Both the position numbers and the translations under genes were made by a program. Positions 1-8,116 of a stretch of DNA of 34,782 nucleotides are shown piece by piece. The notes beneath the pieces are model-generated. The model was given only the letters and a program-made list of their open reading frames with translations, had not been told where the DNA came from and made no database searches. The first letter of the stretch is position 1, and every line of letters starts with the position of its first letter. Source of the stretch: a bacterium. Lineage in GTDB: Bacteria; Krumholzibacteriota; Krumholzibacteriia; LZORAL124-64-63. Location: NCBI GenBank assembly GCA_003353795.1, contig PIVY01000034.1, forward strand, positions 1 to 34,782, written 5' to 3'.

Positions 1-905
1 AGGGCTTCGAGTGCGGCCGCGCGCTCACCGGCGATGCCGGTCATGATGGCGGATCGTTCGGCGCTCAGCCCCTGCATGGTGGCCGCCCGCTGCTCCTCGA
101 TCATGACCGCCACCACCTCCCAGGCCGCCAGAGCCTCGGCACGCACATCTCCGATGATGGCCTCACGCTGCTCGTCGGCGAGGTCTGGAAAGCGCTCGAG
201 CATGAGCTCGGTCTGCCAGCGCACCTGCTTGGGCAGGGATTCGGAGTAAATGGCCATGCGGTCGTTGAGCACCCGCATCTGCTCGTTCATGGAGGCGGTG
301 GCCGCCAGTCCGCCCGGGCCCACGGCGCTCATGAGCGGTGCCATGTAGCCCATGGTCGACTGGCGGGCGAAGCTCAGATCCTGGATTGGATTATCCGCCA
401 CGTAGTCTCTGAGCAGTGCCTGGATCTGCTCGAACTCCGCATCCGGCTTGACGCTTACGATCAGCTCGTAGATCCGGATGTGCAGGGTATCCGTGATCGC
501 GACTGCCAGAGCTTGTGAGGGTCCGAAGAGATCATGGCCACGGCCCTCTTCCGAGAAGAACTGCCGCTGGAGACCGCAGAAGGCGTAGGCATTGAGACAG
601 CCCACCAGCGGGTCTTCCACGAAGACCTGGTTGTGCAGGGCGGGCACGGCGTTGAGCTTCCAGAGGATGGCGTTCTCGCGCATCACGGGATCGGCGCTGG
701 CGGCGTGGATCGCGTCGGCGGTCTGCTCGACGGCGCCAGAGAAGTCGTTGGTGAAGGCGTAGAGGCGCAGTCGCAGCTCCCGCGAAGACATTTTCACGCC
801 GTCGATGCTCTCCATGAACTCGGTCTGCCGTGGCGGCGATGACGCGCAACCCGCCATCAAGATCACCAGAGGCAGGAGCCAGATCAGGTGGCGAGGTCGA
901 CGCAT
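1..905 (-). CDS. Lipoprotein of unknown function (partial, C-terminus off the left edge)
   Basis: I translated this frame directly: it stays open from the ATG at 905 to the window edge, so the C-terminus is missing. The N-terminus is a lipoprotein signal: RRPRH, a hydrophobic stretch, then the lipobox LMAGC. The mature part is soluble, rich in Glu, Ala and Met, and mostly helical in composition, with no catalytic motif I recognise. The start could instead be a GTG at 911, two codons upstream; AGGAGAG (minus strand, 922-916) lies 10 nt from the ATG and 4 nt from the GTG. The gene follows the outer membrane protein at 923-2236 by 17 nt, so the two are almost certainly co-transcribed and may act together at the outer membrane. 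Function unknown; no family recognised. Confidence 0.8.
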   Translation of the reverse strand, partial: MRRPRHLIWLLPLVILMAGCASSPPRQTEFMESIDGVKMSSRELRLRLYAFTNDFSGAVEQTADAIHAASADPVMRENAILWKLNAVPALHNQVFVEDPLVGCLNAYAFCGLQRQFFSEEGRGHDLFGPSQALAVAITDTLHIRIYELIVSVKPDAEFEQIQALLRDYVADNPIQDLSFARQSTMGYMAPLMSAVGPGGLAATASMNEQMRVLNDRMAIYSESLPKQVRWQTELMLERFPDLADEQREAIIGDVRAEALAAWEVVAVMIEEQRAATMQGLSAERSAIMTGIAGERAAALEA

Positions 906-922
906 CGTCACGGCACTCTCCT

Positions 923-2236
923 CTAGAAATCGTACTGCAGATACACCGTCTGCACGTTGCTGCCACCCTTGATGCGCCCGAACTGCTGGGCCGACTCGAA
1001 GATGGCCGAACGGTGGTGGATGCCGTAGCCGAGCCAGGTGCGGTCGAGGGTCTCCTCGGCGCCGATCCAGCCGAAGAGGTCGCCCAGGTTCAGGTCCAGC
1101 GAGAAGTCGAGGTAGTTGAGCAGCTGGCTGGGTTCGTAGCCCTTGGCCTCCAGCTCGTTGCGCTCCACGTACGGAATCTCGGTGACCCACGACCAACCCT
1201 CGGCTGCGCCCAGCTTCCAGCGGATGGGCCAGGGCACGGTGTAGTACAGCTTGATGGCCATGACCAGCTCCAGCACACCTTCCTGCACCACCGGCCAGTG
1301 ATAGCCGGCGCCGCCGTGCAGGTAGACGTTCAGCGGCAGACCGAGGAGCGTGTCGGAAAGCGGGTGACCGTAGAAGAGGCTGGTCATCTGATTGTTGTCG
1401 GGGTCGCGTTCGGCCTCGAAGTGGAAGATGTCGGCCAGCGACGAGGGCGTGACCCAGCCGTGGGACAGGCGCCAGTATCGCTGAGCCTTCTGGACCGACG
1501 GCGTAGTGCGGGTGGGATCGTTGGAGAAGCCGAGCCCCAGGAAGGCCTGGGCGGTGGCGTCGCGGTTGACGAACGAGGCGTCGCGCACGGGCTTGTCGAG
1601 GAAGGCCGCCTCGGCGCGGGCGAAGAGGAAGAAGTTGCTGGCCAGATTGTAGATGAACGAGCCGCCGAGACCCAGTTCGACGCCGGCGTCGACGTCCTCC
1701 CGCTCGAGACCGTAATAGTACGTGTTGAACGAGCTGGTCTTATACTGCGCTTGGCCGTAGGCGCGCGCCGTCCAGCGCCCACCCTCCCAGACCGCGCCGG
1801 CACGCAGGTTGGCCACCTCATGGCCGCGGAAGTCGGACAGGACCTCGAGGTCCAGGTGCCAGGGACCGAACGGATTGTACCGGCCCTGGACGCCCCACAG
1901 GAAGGTGTCGCCCTGGATGTTGTTCTGAAGCTCTTCCGGGATGTCGAAGAAACGCATGCGACCCATGGCGCTGATTGTCCACTTGCTGCCCGGGCGCCAG
2001 AGCTTGAGGCCCGCTTCGAGGCCGCGGAAATAGAAGGGGTCGCCGTCGTAGTACACGAACGGGATGAACGTGGACACCGAGCGCTCGTCGGTGGCGAAGG
2101 GGATGGTGGCGTTGCGATAGGCGGCACCCACCGCCCAGTCGACCTCGTCGACGGGCTGCGGCTCGGGATCCTCGGCCGCGACGGCGGCGGAGCAGGCGAC
2201 GGCGAGGATCAGCAGGAAGAGCATCGATTGGCGCAC
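923..2236 (-). CDS. MipA/OmpV-like outer membrane beta-barrel protein
   Basis: This 437-residue protein has a signal peptide (residues 1-20, cleavage near AVAA/ED). The rest is alternating aromatic and polar strand-like sequence, and it ends in Phe (YLQYDF), as outer membrane barrels usually do. The early segment with FIPFVYYDGDPFYFRGLEAG resembles the start of MipA/OmpV-family barrels, where a short strand is followed by a phenylalanine-rich 'FxRGxE.G' turn. It is longer than typical MipA proteins (about 250 residues). The start is a GTG at 2236 with CGGAG 9 nt upstream; an ATG at 2224 would shorten the signal peptide. It is the first gene of an operon with the lipoprotein at 1-905. The family assignment rests on pattern; that it is an outer membrane barrel is much safer. 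Confidence 0.8.
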   Translation of the reverse strand: MRQSMLFLLILAVACSAAVAAEDPEPQPVDEVDWAVGAAYRNATIPFATDERSVSTFIPFVYYDGDPFYFRGLEAGLKLWRPGSKWTISAMGRMRFFDIPEELQNNIQGDTFLWGVQGRYNPFGPWHLDLEVLSDFRGHEVANLRAGAVWEGGRWTARAYGQAQYKTSSFNTYYYGLEREDVDAGVELGLGGSFIYNLASNFFLFARAEAAFLDKPVRDASFVNRDATAQAFLGLGFSNDPTRTTPSVQKAQRYWRLSHGWVTPSSLADIFHFEAERDPDNNQMTSLFYGHPLSDTLLGLPLNVYLHGGAGYHWPVVQEGVLELVMAIKLYYTVPWPIRWKLGAAEGWSWVTEIPYVERNELEAKGYEPSQLLNYLDFSLDLNLGDLFGWIGAEETLDRTWLGYGIHHRSAIFESAQQFGRIKGGSNVQTVYLQYDF

Positions 2237-2313
2237 GAATCATCACTCCGGTTGAGGCGCGGAATCCACTGGGCTCCATGGCCGCCATGTTAACTCACGA
2301 GGACGGTCTGGAG

Positions 2314-2910
2314 CTAACGATCTCTTCGCCGCCATACCGGCAGGAACATCGGTACGCGCCGCTGGTAAGCGCGGTAGGCGTCGCCGAACTCCACCACCAG
2401 CTTGCGCTCCTCCCACCAGGCGCCGGCCACGAAGTAGACGGTCAGCACGGCGTTGCGCACCAGGACCGCTGCGTCCAGATCGGCGGCCCAGATCAGCAGG
2501 ATGCCCCCGAGGTACCAGGGATGCCGCGTGTAGCCGAGGATGCCGGTGGTGCTCAGAACGCCGTCGCCTGCCTGCGGCTGGCCGGCGATCTGAGCCAGCC
2601 CCGCGAAACGCCGGAAATCGTGCCCTCTGCCCCCGAGCACGAAGAGCACGACCGCCGCCAGCAGGAGCCCGGCCTGCAGCACACTCCAGGCTCCATCCCA
2701 GGCGAACAAGGGCTCGCCGCGCGCGGAGCGGTCGAACAGGACGACCGGGATCAGGCTGACCATGGCGAAGACGTTGTACGCCACACGGTGATAGCGGTAG
2801 CAACCGGGCAGACGGGCGCTCAGCCAGCGCGTGAGCGCGGGCAGGATGAGCAGGCTGTGGACCAGGCACCATGCGGTCCAGGCGGCGGCGAGCAGGAGCA
2901 GCTTGGGAAT
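2314..2910 (-). CDS. ICMT/PEMT-like integral membrane methyltransferase
   Basis: This is a small hydrophobic protein with four to five predicted membrane helices. Its C-terminal half carries the isoprenylcysteine/phospholipid methyltransferase signature: GYTRHPWYLGGILL, then a second helix and ERKLVVEFGDAYRAYQ, where the RHP and E.K...GDAY residues bind S-adenosylmethionine in the family. The substrate cannot be told from sequence. The start is uncertain. The frame is open to an ATG at 3108, but that would overlap the divergent sigma-factor gene and its leader. No ATG or GTG lies just before the first helix. GGGAGGA sits 6 nt before an ATT codon at 2910, giving 198 residues, the family's normal size. 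A TTG near 2982 is the other option but has no ribosome binding site. Confidence 0.75.
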   Translation of the reverse strand: MPKLLLLAAAWTAWCLVHSLLILPALTRWLSARLPGCYRYHRVAYNVFAMVSLIPVVLFDRSARGEPLFAWDGAWSVLQAGLLLAAVVLFVLGGRGHDFRRFAGLAQIAGQPQAGDGVLSTTGILGYTRHPWYLGGILLIWAADLDAAVLVRNAVLTVYFVAGAWWEERKLVVEFGDAYRAYQRRVPMFLPVWRRRDR

Positions 2911-3003
2911 CGGTCGTCCTCCCGATGGCGAGGCGGTCAGGTTGCGGATCGTCGGGATCGTACACCGGCCGTCCCACCGCAATAGCAGTAAGTTACCATG
3001 ATC

Positions 3004-3038
3004 CTGATCGCTGACCGGTTCTGATCGACAGACCGGTG
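3004..3038. repeat. Tandem direct repeat in the sigma-factor upstream region
   Basis: Two adjacent near-copies share CTGATCG and GACCGGT, separated by 2 nt in the first copy (3004-3020) and 3 nt in the second (3021-3038). They end 29 nt before the sigma-factor start and lie between two divergent genes, so a transcription-factor operator or a duplicated promoter element is plausible. This is an inference from position. Confidence 0.45.
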
Positions 3039-3067
3039 CCGCCACCATCGCCGGAATCGTCGCCACC

Positions 3068-3634
3068 ATGGAGACTCCCGACCCCAGAGTGACCCTGTTG
3101 CTCCGCAACCTGGATCTCGCCGACCCCTCCCAGGCCGACGAAATGCTCGCGCTCGTCTACGGCGAACTTCGGGCTCTGGCCAGCCGGCACATGCAGCGCG
3201 AACAGGCCGCCCACACCCTGCAACCCACCGCCCTGGTCCACGAGGCGTACCTCCGACTCGTCGGCGGCCAGGACATCGACTGGCAGAATCGCGCCCATTT
3301 CTTCGGCATCGCCGCGCGTTCCATGCGCCAGGTGCTGGTGGACCACGCACGCACGCGGGAAGCAGCCAAGCGGGGCGGCGGACTGCGCCGCGTCACCCTT
3401 CAATCCGACGTCCTGGCCGTGGGCGACGACGGTTGCGACATCCTCGACGTGCACGCCGCCCTGGAGAAACTGGCCGCCATGGATCCGGAGCTGGCCAAGC
3501 TGGTGGAGGTGCGGTTCTTCGCCGGCCTCACCCTGGACGAGGCCGCCGTCGCCCTGGGCATATCGCGCCGCAAGGTCGCCAAGGACTGGTCGGTGGCGCG
3601 GCTGTGGCTGAGTCGCGAACTGAACGAGAACTGA
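3068..3634 (+). CDS. ECF-type RNA polymerase sigma factor (TIGR02999-like)
   Basis: This 188-residue group 4 sigma factor should direct RNA polymerase to a dedicated promoter set. Region 2 spans about residues 25-95 and carries the family's TALVHEAYLRL helix and the AARSMRQVLVDHAR segment (core binding and -10 recognition). A linker with KRGGG follows. Region 4 (about 130-185) has the helix-turn-helix LTLDEAAVALGISRRKVAKDW for -35 binding. The HEAYLRL...ARTRxAxKRGG pattern is characteristic of the TIGR02999 subfamily found in Planctomycetes, Acidobacteria and related phyla. The gene lies 4 nt upstream of a Ser/Thr kinase and no anti-sigma factor is nearby, so control by phosphorylation is a reasonable inference. 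The ribosome binding site is weak (GGAA 11 nt before the ATG). Confidence 0.93.
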   Translation: METPDPRVTLLLRNLDLADPSQADEMLALVYGELRALASRHMQREQAAHTLQPTALVHEAYLRLVGGQDIDWQNRAHFFGIAARSMRQVLVDHARTREAAKRGGGLRRVTLQSDVLAVGDDGCDILDVHAALEKLAAMDPELAKLVEVRFFAGLTLDEAAVALGISRRKVAKDWSVARLWLSRELNEN

Positions 3635-3638
3635 CGCC

Positions 3639-6116
3639 ATGGATCCCGCTCGTTTCCGCCGCCTCAAGGACCTGGTCGCCGCCGCCCTCGAGCTGCCCGT
3701 CGCCGAGCGCGACCGGTACGTCGTCGACCGGTGTGCCGACGACGCCGAGATGCTGGCCGAAGTCAGGTCGCTGCTGGCGCAGGACTCGTCCGTCGACGCC
3801 TCCGCCCTCACCCTGGACGTGGCGGCGCGCGTGGGCCGCGAGGCCGTCCGCGTGAGCGACGATCCGGCCAACCACCCGGTCCACGTCGGTCCCTACCGGA
3901 TCCTCGGCGTCCTCGGCGAGGGCGGCATGGGCACGGTCTACCGGGCCGAGCAGCGAGAACCCATCCAGCGCGAGGTCGCCCTCAAGGTGATCCGCCGGGG
4001 TTTCGGCAGCACGTCCGCCGTGGCGCGTTTCGAATCGGAGCGCCAGGCCCTGGCCGTGATGGACCACCCCCACATCGCGCGGGTCTTCGACGCCGGCAGC
4101 ACCGACGCGGGACTGCCCTACTTCGCCATGGAACTGGTGGTCGGCGCGCCCATCACCCGCTACTGCGACGAGCACCGGCTATCCCTCGACGTACGCCTCG
4201 GTCTGTTCAAGCAGGTCTGCCACGCCGTCCAGCACGCCCATCAACGCGGCATCATCCATCGCGACCTCAAACCGTCGAACATCCTGGTGACCGAGGTGGA
4301 CGGCGCGCCGGCGCCACGGATCATCGACTTCGGCGTGGCCAAGGCCACCGACCTGCTTCACGACGCCACCAGCCCGCAGACCGAGGTGGGCACACTCCTG
4401 GGCACCCTCGAGTACATGAGCCCCGAGCAGGCCGGCGCGGCCGATACCGAGGTCGACACCCGGGCCGACATCTACTCCCTCGGCGTCCTGCTCTACGAAC
4501 TCGTCTCCGGCCAACTCCCCTTCGATCCGGCCGCCTTCCGGGCCGGCGCCGCCCTCGCCGCGCAGCGCATGATCGTCGAGGACGACCCGCCGCTGCCCAG
4601 CCTGCGCCTGACCCAGGGCGGTGCCGACACCACAGCCGCCGCAGCCGCCCGCGCCACCAGTGCGCGCACGCTCCGCCGACGCGTGAAGGGCGACCTCGAC
4701 TGGGTCGTGATGAAAGCCCTCGAGAAGAACCCCGACCGCCGCTACCAGTCGGCTTACGGCCTGGCGGTGGAGATCCAGCGATTCCAGCGGCACGAGCCGG
4801 TGACCGCCGGGCCGCCCACGCTGCGCTACCGGGCGCGAAAGTTCGTGCGCCGCCACCGCGTGGGTGTGCTTGCAGCCGCAGCCGTGCTCGTGGCGATCCT
4901 GGTGGGATCCGGCCTGGCGGTGAGCGGGTTCGTGCGGGCCACCGAGCAGCAGCGGCGCGCCGAGGCCGAGGTGGCCACCACCGGCGCCATCAACGAGTTC
5001 CTCACCGACATGCTGGTGTCCGTGCAGCCGGACAAGGCGCGCGGCCATGAAGTCACGGTGCGGGAGATCCTGGTCGCCGCGGCCGAGAAGATGGACGACG
5101 ACGAGCGGTTCGGTGATGCACCCGAGGTGGAAGCAGCGCTCAGCTTCACCATCGGCGACACGTACCTGCGGCTCGGCGACTACGATCTGGCCCTGCAGTT
5201 CCTCGAGCGCTCGCTGGCCATCCGCCGTCGCACCCTGGGCGAGACCGACAAGCGAGTGGTCGAGGTCCTCGACTCCATCGGCGAAGTGCAGTGGCAGACC
5301 GGCGACCTCGAGGCGGCCCTGGCCACCGCCCAGGCGATCCTCGCCATCCGCGAACAGTCCGTAGGCCGGCTGCACGGAGACTACAGCGGCGCGCTCAACA
5401 ACGTCGGCAACACGTACGCCGACATGGGGCGCTACGACGAAGCCGAAACCTACCTGCGCGAGGCCCTGGCCATCGATCGCGAGATCCTCACCGAGGAGCA
5501 GGGCGCCCAGCTCGCCGTCTCGCTCAACAATCTCGGCGCGCTGCTCTCGGACCAGAAGAAATTCGCCGAGGCGGTAGAGCTGCACCGCGAGTCGCTCGAG
5601 CTGCGCCGGCGTTTCCACGGCGAACCGAGCCCGGCGGTGATCACCGCGCTGAACAACCTCGGCTTCGCGCAGATAGGACTGGGCGAGTACGAGGCTGCCG
5701 AACGGACCCTCCGCGATGCCGCGCGGGATACCGAGCTGATCTTCGGCGAGGAGCATCCGCAGACTGCGCTGGCCTGGACGAACCTGGCCGGCGCCCTGCG
5801 GCCGCTGGAAGACTTCACCGAGGCGGAAACACTCCTGCGCCGGGCGATTCCGATCTTCACGGCGTCGGTCGGCGAACGGAACTGGCGCACCGGCTCGGCC
5901 CACAGCAGCCTGGGTGTGACCCTGACCGACCTCGGCCGGTACGACGAGGCCGAGCCAGAGCTCCTGCTCAGCCGCGAGATCCTCCTCGAGACCTACGATG
6001 AGGACAGCTGGCAGGTGCGGGGCGCCTGCCAGTCGCTGTCCAAGCTGTACGAGTTGTGGGGGAAGAAGTCCCTCGCCGCCGAGTGGAAGGCCCGGGCGAC
6101 GAGGGACGCGGACTAG
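3639..6116 (+). CDS. Transmembrane Ser/Thr protein kinase with C-terminal TPR repeats
   Basis: This 825-residue Hanks-type kinase has a short N-terminal helical region (1-80). The kinase domain (about 86-380) shows the glycine loop GEGGMG (93-98), catalytic Lys116 (VALK), the loop HRDLKPSN (207-214), DFG (230-232) and SPEQ (261-264), all intact, so it should be active. One membrane helix (about 408-431) follows a basic stretch, RKFVRRHR. The rest (about 450-820) is an array of tetratricopeptide repeats of the NNLG.....G.Y.EAE..LREAL type, probably a periplasmic protein-binding domain that senses or recruits a partner. The gene begins 4 nt after the ECF sigma-factor stop, so the two form an operon and the kinase is the likely regulator of that sigma factor. 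It ends 10 nt from the convergent cytolysin-like gene, with no obvious terminator between. Confidence 0.95.
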   Translation: MDPARFRRLKDLVAAALELPVAERDRYVVDRCADDAEMLAEVRSLLAQDSSVDASALTLDVAARVGREAVRVSDDPANHPVHVGPYRILGVLGEGGMGTVYRAEQREPIQREVALKVIRRGFGSTSAVARFESERQALAVMDHPHIARVFDAGSTDAGLPYFAMELVVGAPITRYCDEHRLSLDVRLGLFKQVCHAVQHAHQRGIIHRDLKPSNILVTEVDGAPAPRIIDFGVAKATDLLHDATSPQTEVGTLLGTLEYMSPEQAGAADTEVDTRADIYSLGVLLYELVSGQLPFDPAAFRAGAALAAQRMIVEDDPPLPSLRLTQGGADTTAAAAARATSARTLRRRVKGDLDWVVMKALEKNPDRRYQSAYGLAVEIQRFQRHEPVTAGPPTLRYRARKFVRRHRVGVLAAAAVLVAILVGSGLAVSGFVRATEQQRRAEAEVATTGAINEFLTDMLVSVQPDKARGHEVTVREILVAAAEKMDDDERFGDAPEVEAALSFTIGDTYLRLGDYDLALQFLERSLAIRRRTLGETDKRVVEVLDSIGEVQWQTGDLEAALATAQAILAIREQSVGRLHGDYSGALNNVGNTYADMGRYDEAETYLREALAIDREILTEEQGAQLAVSLNNLGALLSDQKKFAEAVELHRESLELRRRFHGEPSPAVITALNNLGFAQIGLGEYEAAERTLRDAARDTELIFGEEHPQTALAWTNLAGALRPLEDFTEAETLLRRAIPIFTASVGERNWRTGSAHSSLGVTLTDLGRYDEAEPELLLSREILLETYDEDSWQVRGACQSLSKLYELWGKKSLAAEWKARATRDAD

Positions 6117-6126
6117 ATCGGAGCGG

Positions 6127-7791
6127 TCAGTCGAAGAGGTCGTCCAGCTTCTGGACCTCCCAGTAGAGACGGATGCGGTTGCCCCAGGAGTCGCCGCGCA
6201 CGGTGTTGTGCGACCCCACTGGCAGCGGGCTGGCCGGCCAGCGATAGGTCAGGTTGTAGGCGGCGAAGAGGTCGTCGGGGTCGTACAGGTCGAAATCCCA
6301 GAAATCGCCGTCGATACGCACTGTGTCGCGGCCATCGAAGTGCACGCGCACTTCGACCCAGTCGGCGGCCGACGAGTTGCTGTTGATCAGGTTGAAGTTC
6401 TCGTTGACGGCGAGGCTCTCGGCATAGAGATGTCCGACACCCGTGGACTCGTACTCCACTGCGGTCTGTACGCCGGTCGCGTCGATGACGTCGATGGTGT
6501 AGTAGATCTCGGCGTTGAACAGGTCCCAGACCGGATAGGGCGGTAAGCTGTCGATGGTCGGGAAGGCCACGCCGCGCACCCGATAGGCGCGGATACGATA
6601 GACGCCGCCCGTGACCACGAGCTCCGCCGGCACGTACTCGCGCAGGTTGTACTCCGTGGTCTCGCTCACCTTGGCGATGGTGTTGTCGGCCAGGTTGCGC
6701 ACGGTGTAGGAGATGGGTTTGGCCGAGGTGATCGCCGTGTCCGAATCGAAGTACTCGGACAGGTTATTGGTGCGGATGAGCCCGATGGCGTGCTCGGCGT
6801 CGCCACCCACGGCCACCACGCTGATCTCGGCATGCTCGAGGATGTTCTGGTACTCACCGGACAGCTCGCCCCCGAACTGGCCGCCGTTGTAGACCGCGCT
6901 CAGGGTCGCCTTGATCTCGGTCTCCATGGCCGTGGACGAGAAGGTGAAGATGAGCACTCGGCCGTAGGTGATGCTCGAGACGTAGACCGGCAGGTTGTCG
7001 GGGCCCATACGGCCGCGGTCCTGCTGCTCGGCGAGGTGGTCCTCGGTGAAATCTTCGGAGAAGACCTCGTTCGGGGTCTGGGGCAGCACCATCGACGCCG
7101 TGAACATGTTCTGCACGAAGTACGCCGTGACCGTGCGCATCTCGTTGGACATGCTCGCCTCGAGGCTCGTCTTGATGGTCGCGCTCATGTAGCTGGCCGA
7201 GATGCCCATCTTGATGGCCGCCTGGTCCAGCGAATGGGTCGTCTCCTTGGTGTAGTAGATGTCGCTGCCGGCGGTGTGACCGGCGTCCTGGGCAGCCTGG
7301 ACGAGGTCGCCGATGGCCCGATTGACGCTGGCCTGGTCAGGATCGGCCACGTCGCGCGTGTTGTCACCGGTGAGCAGGTCGATGGCCACCGTCAAAGGAG
7401 AGCGCTGGCGGATGGGCAACTCCTGGAGCGAGCCGAGTCCCCCCGCGTAACCGTCGCCCTGGAGAAGGGAGCCCACCCAGAGTACCTCGACATCCGGATT
7501 GAGCGTCACGATCTCGTTGGGCGTGCGGGTGATGGAGTAAGGCGTGACCGTCTCGTTGTACTCCACCTCGTCGATGGTCACTTCCTCGGTGATCGGATTG
7601 CCCAGGGCCTCGTCCGTGTCGGGCATGGGCGGCGAGAAGGTCTCCCAGGCGGGAAGGCTGGCGAAGAACGAATCGAGATCGGCGGGGGCGGGCTGGGGGG
7701 CGACGGGGTCGTCCTCGCTGCAGGCGCCGAGCGCGAGGCTCAACGCGAGCAAGAGCAGGAGACCCGGCTGGATCGTTCGCTTGGTGTTCAT
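6127..7791 (-). CDS. Thiol-activated cytolysin (CDC)-like lipoprotein
   Basis: This 554-residue protein starts with a lipoprotein signal ending in LALGAC (Cys24), so it is probably outer-membrane anchored. About residues 95-440 follow the cholesterol-dependent cytolysin fold as I know it from perfringolysin/pneumolysin. There is an LLQGDG...R.SPLTVAIDL block (108-140), HSLDQAAIKMG (186-196, matching HSMEQLKVKFG) and PNEVFSEDFT (240-249). VYVSSITYGR (269-278) matches VYISSVAYGR. VAVGGD (326-331) holds the glycine-pair hinge shared by MACPF/CDC proteins. PISYTVRNLADN (359-370) is also conserved. The last about 120 residues look like a beta-sandwich domain 4 but lack the Trp-rich undecapeptide that binds cholesterol membranes, so it fits the CDC-like class of Gram-negative bacteria better than a classical toxin. 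Start: ATG 7791 with AGGAG 9 nt upstream. Target membrane and any partner subunit are unknown. Confidence 0.88.
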   Translation of the reverse strand: MNTKRTIQPGLLLLLALSLALGACSEDDPVAPQPAPADLDSFFASLPAWETFSPPMPDTDEALGNPITEEVTIDEVEYNETVTPYSITRTPNEIVTLNPDVEVLWVGSLLQGDGYAGGLGSLQELPIRQRSPLTVAIDLLTGDNTRDVADPDQASVNRAIGDLVQAAQDAGHTAGSDIYYTKETTHSLDQAAIKMGISASYMSATIKTSLEASMSNEMRTVTAYFVQNMFTASMVLPQTPNEVFSEDFTEDHLAEQQDRGRMGPDNLPVYVSSITYGRVLIFTFSSTAMETEIKATLSAVYNGGQFGGELSGEYQNILEHAEISVVAVGGDAEHAIGLIRTNNLSEYFDSDTAITSAKPISYTVRNLADNTIAKVSETTEYNLREYVPAELVVTGGVYRIRAYRVRGVAFPTIDSLPPYPVWDLFNAEIYYTIDVIDATGVQTAVEYESTGVGHLYAESLAVNENFNLINSNSSAADWVEVRVHFDGRDTVRIDGDFWDFDLYDPDDLFAAYNLTYRWPASPLPVGSHNTVRGDSWGNRIRLYWEVQKLDDLFD

Positions 7792-8116
7792 GGTGATTCT
7801 CTCCTGGGACCGGTATTGGGAGTGGGCTGCCGACGCCCTCGTCATCACCGCCGACAGCATTGCTTACCCCCAAATGCGGATTCGAGAGTCGAATAGTGCA
7901 CGATTTCTGGAAGAATCCCGGAAGTGCTTTGTCTGGTTATCTTTAGACAGGGGCAGGGTTTGGCTTGTTGACAAAACCGACTGAATGAATCCAGGATCAG
8001 CAGAAGGGAGACAGTACGCCTCGACGACACCGCGCCGCACATCCACGACGACCATCCTGCCGGGCCGCCCGCATCTCCGTCGAGAATCAGATGAATGACC
8101 GACCTGGGGGTAGACC
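7792..8116. other. Divergent intergenic region (325 bp)
   Basis: This is the only gap over 300 bp. It separates the cytolysin-like gene from the membrane-anchored protein gene and is visibly less GC-rich than its flanks between about 7860 and 8000. I see the dyad at 7880-7894, a TTGACA hexamer at 7968-7973 without a convincing -10 partner, and the pseudo-palindrome TTGTTGACAA at 7965-7974. The short open frames crossing it have no coding character. It presumably holds both promoters. Confidence 0.5.
7880..7894. promoter_or_regulatory. Perfect dyad ATTCGA-GAG-TCGAAT, possible operator of the cytolysin-like gene
   Basis: Two 6-nt arms separated by 3 nt are perfect reverse complements. The element lies 89 nt upstream of the cytolysin-like start codon at 7791, in the less GC-rich part of the divergent gap, where a repressor or activator could bind. 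This is inferred from symmetry and position only. Confidence 0.35.

Noticed and set aside
7968..7973. TTGACA as the -35 of a plus-strand promoter
   Set aside because: No acceptable -10 lies 16-19 nt downstream, so I do not call a promoter here.
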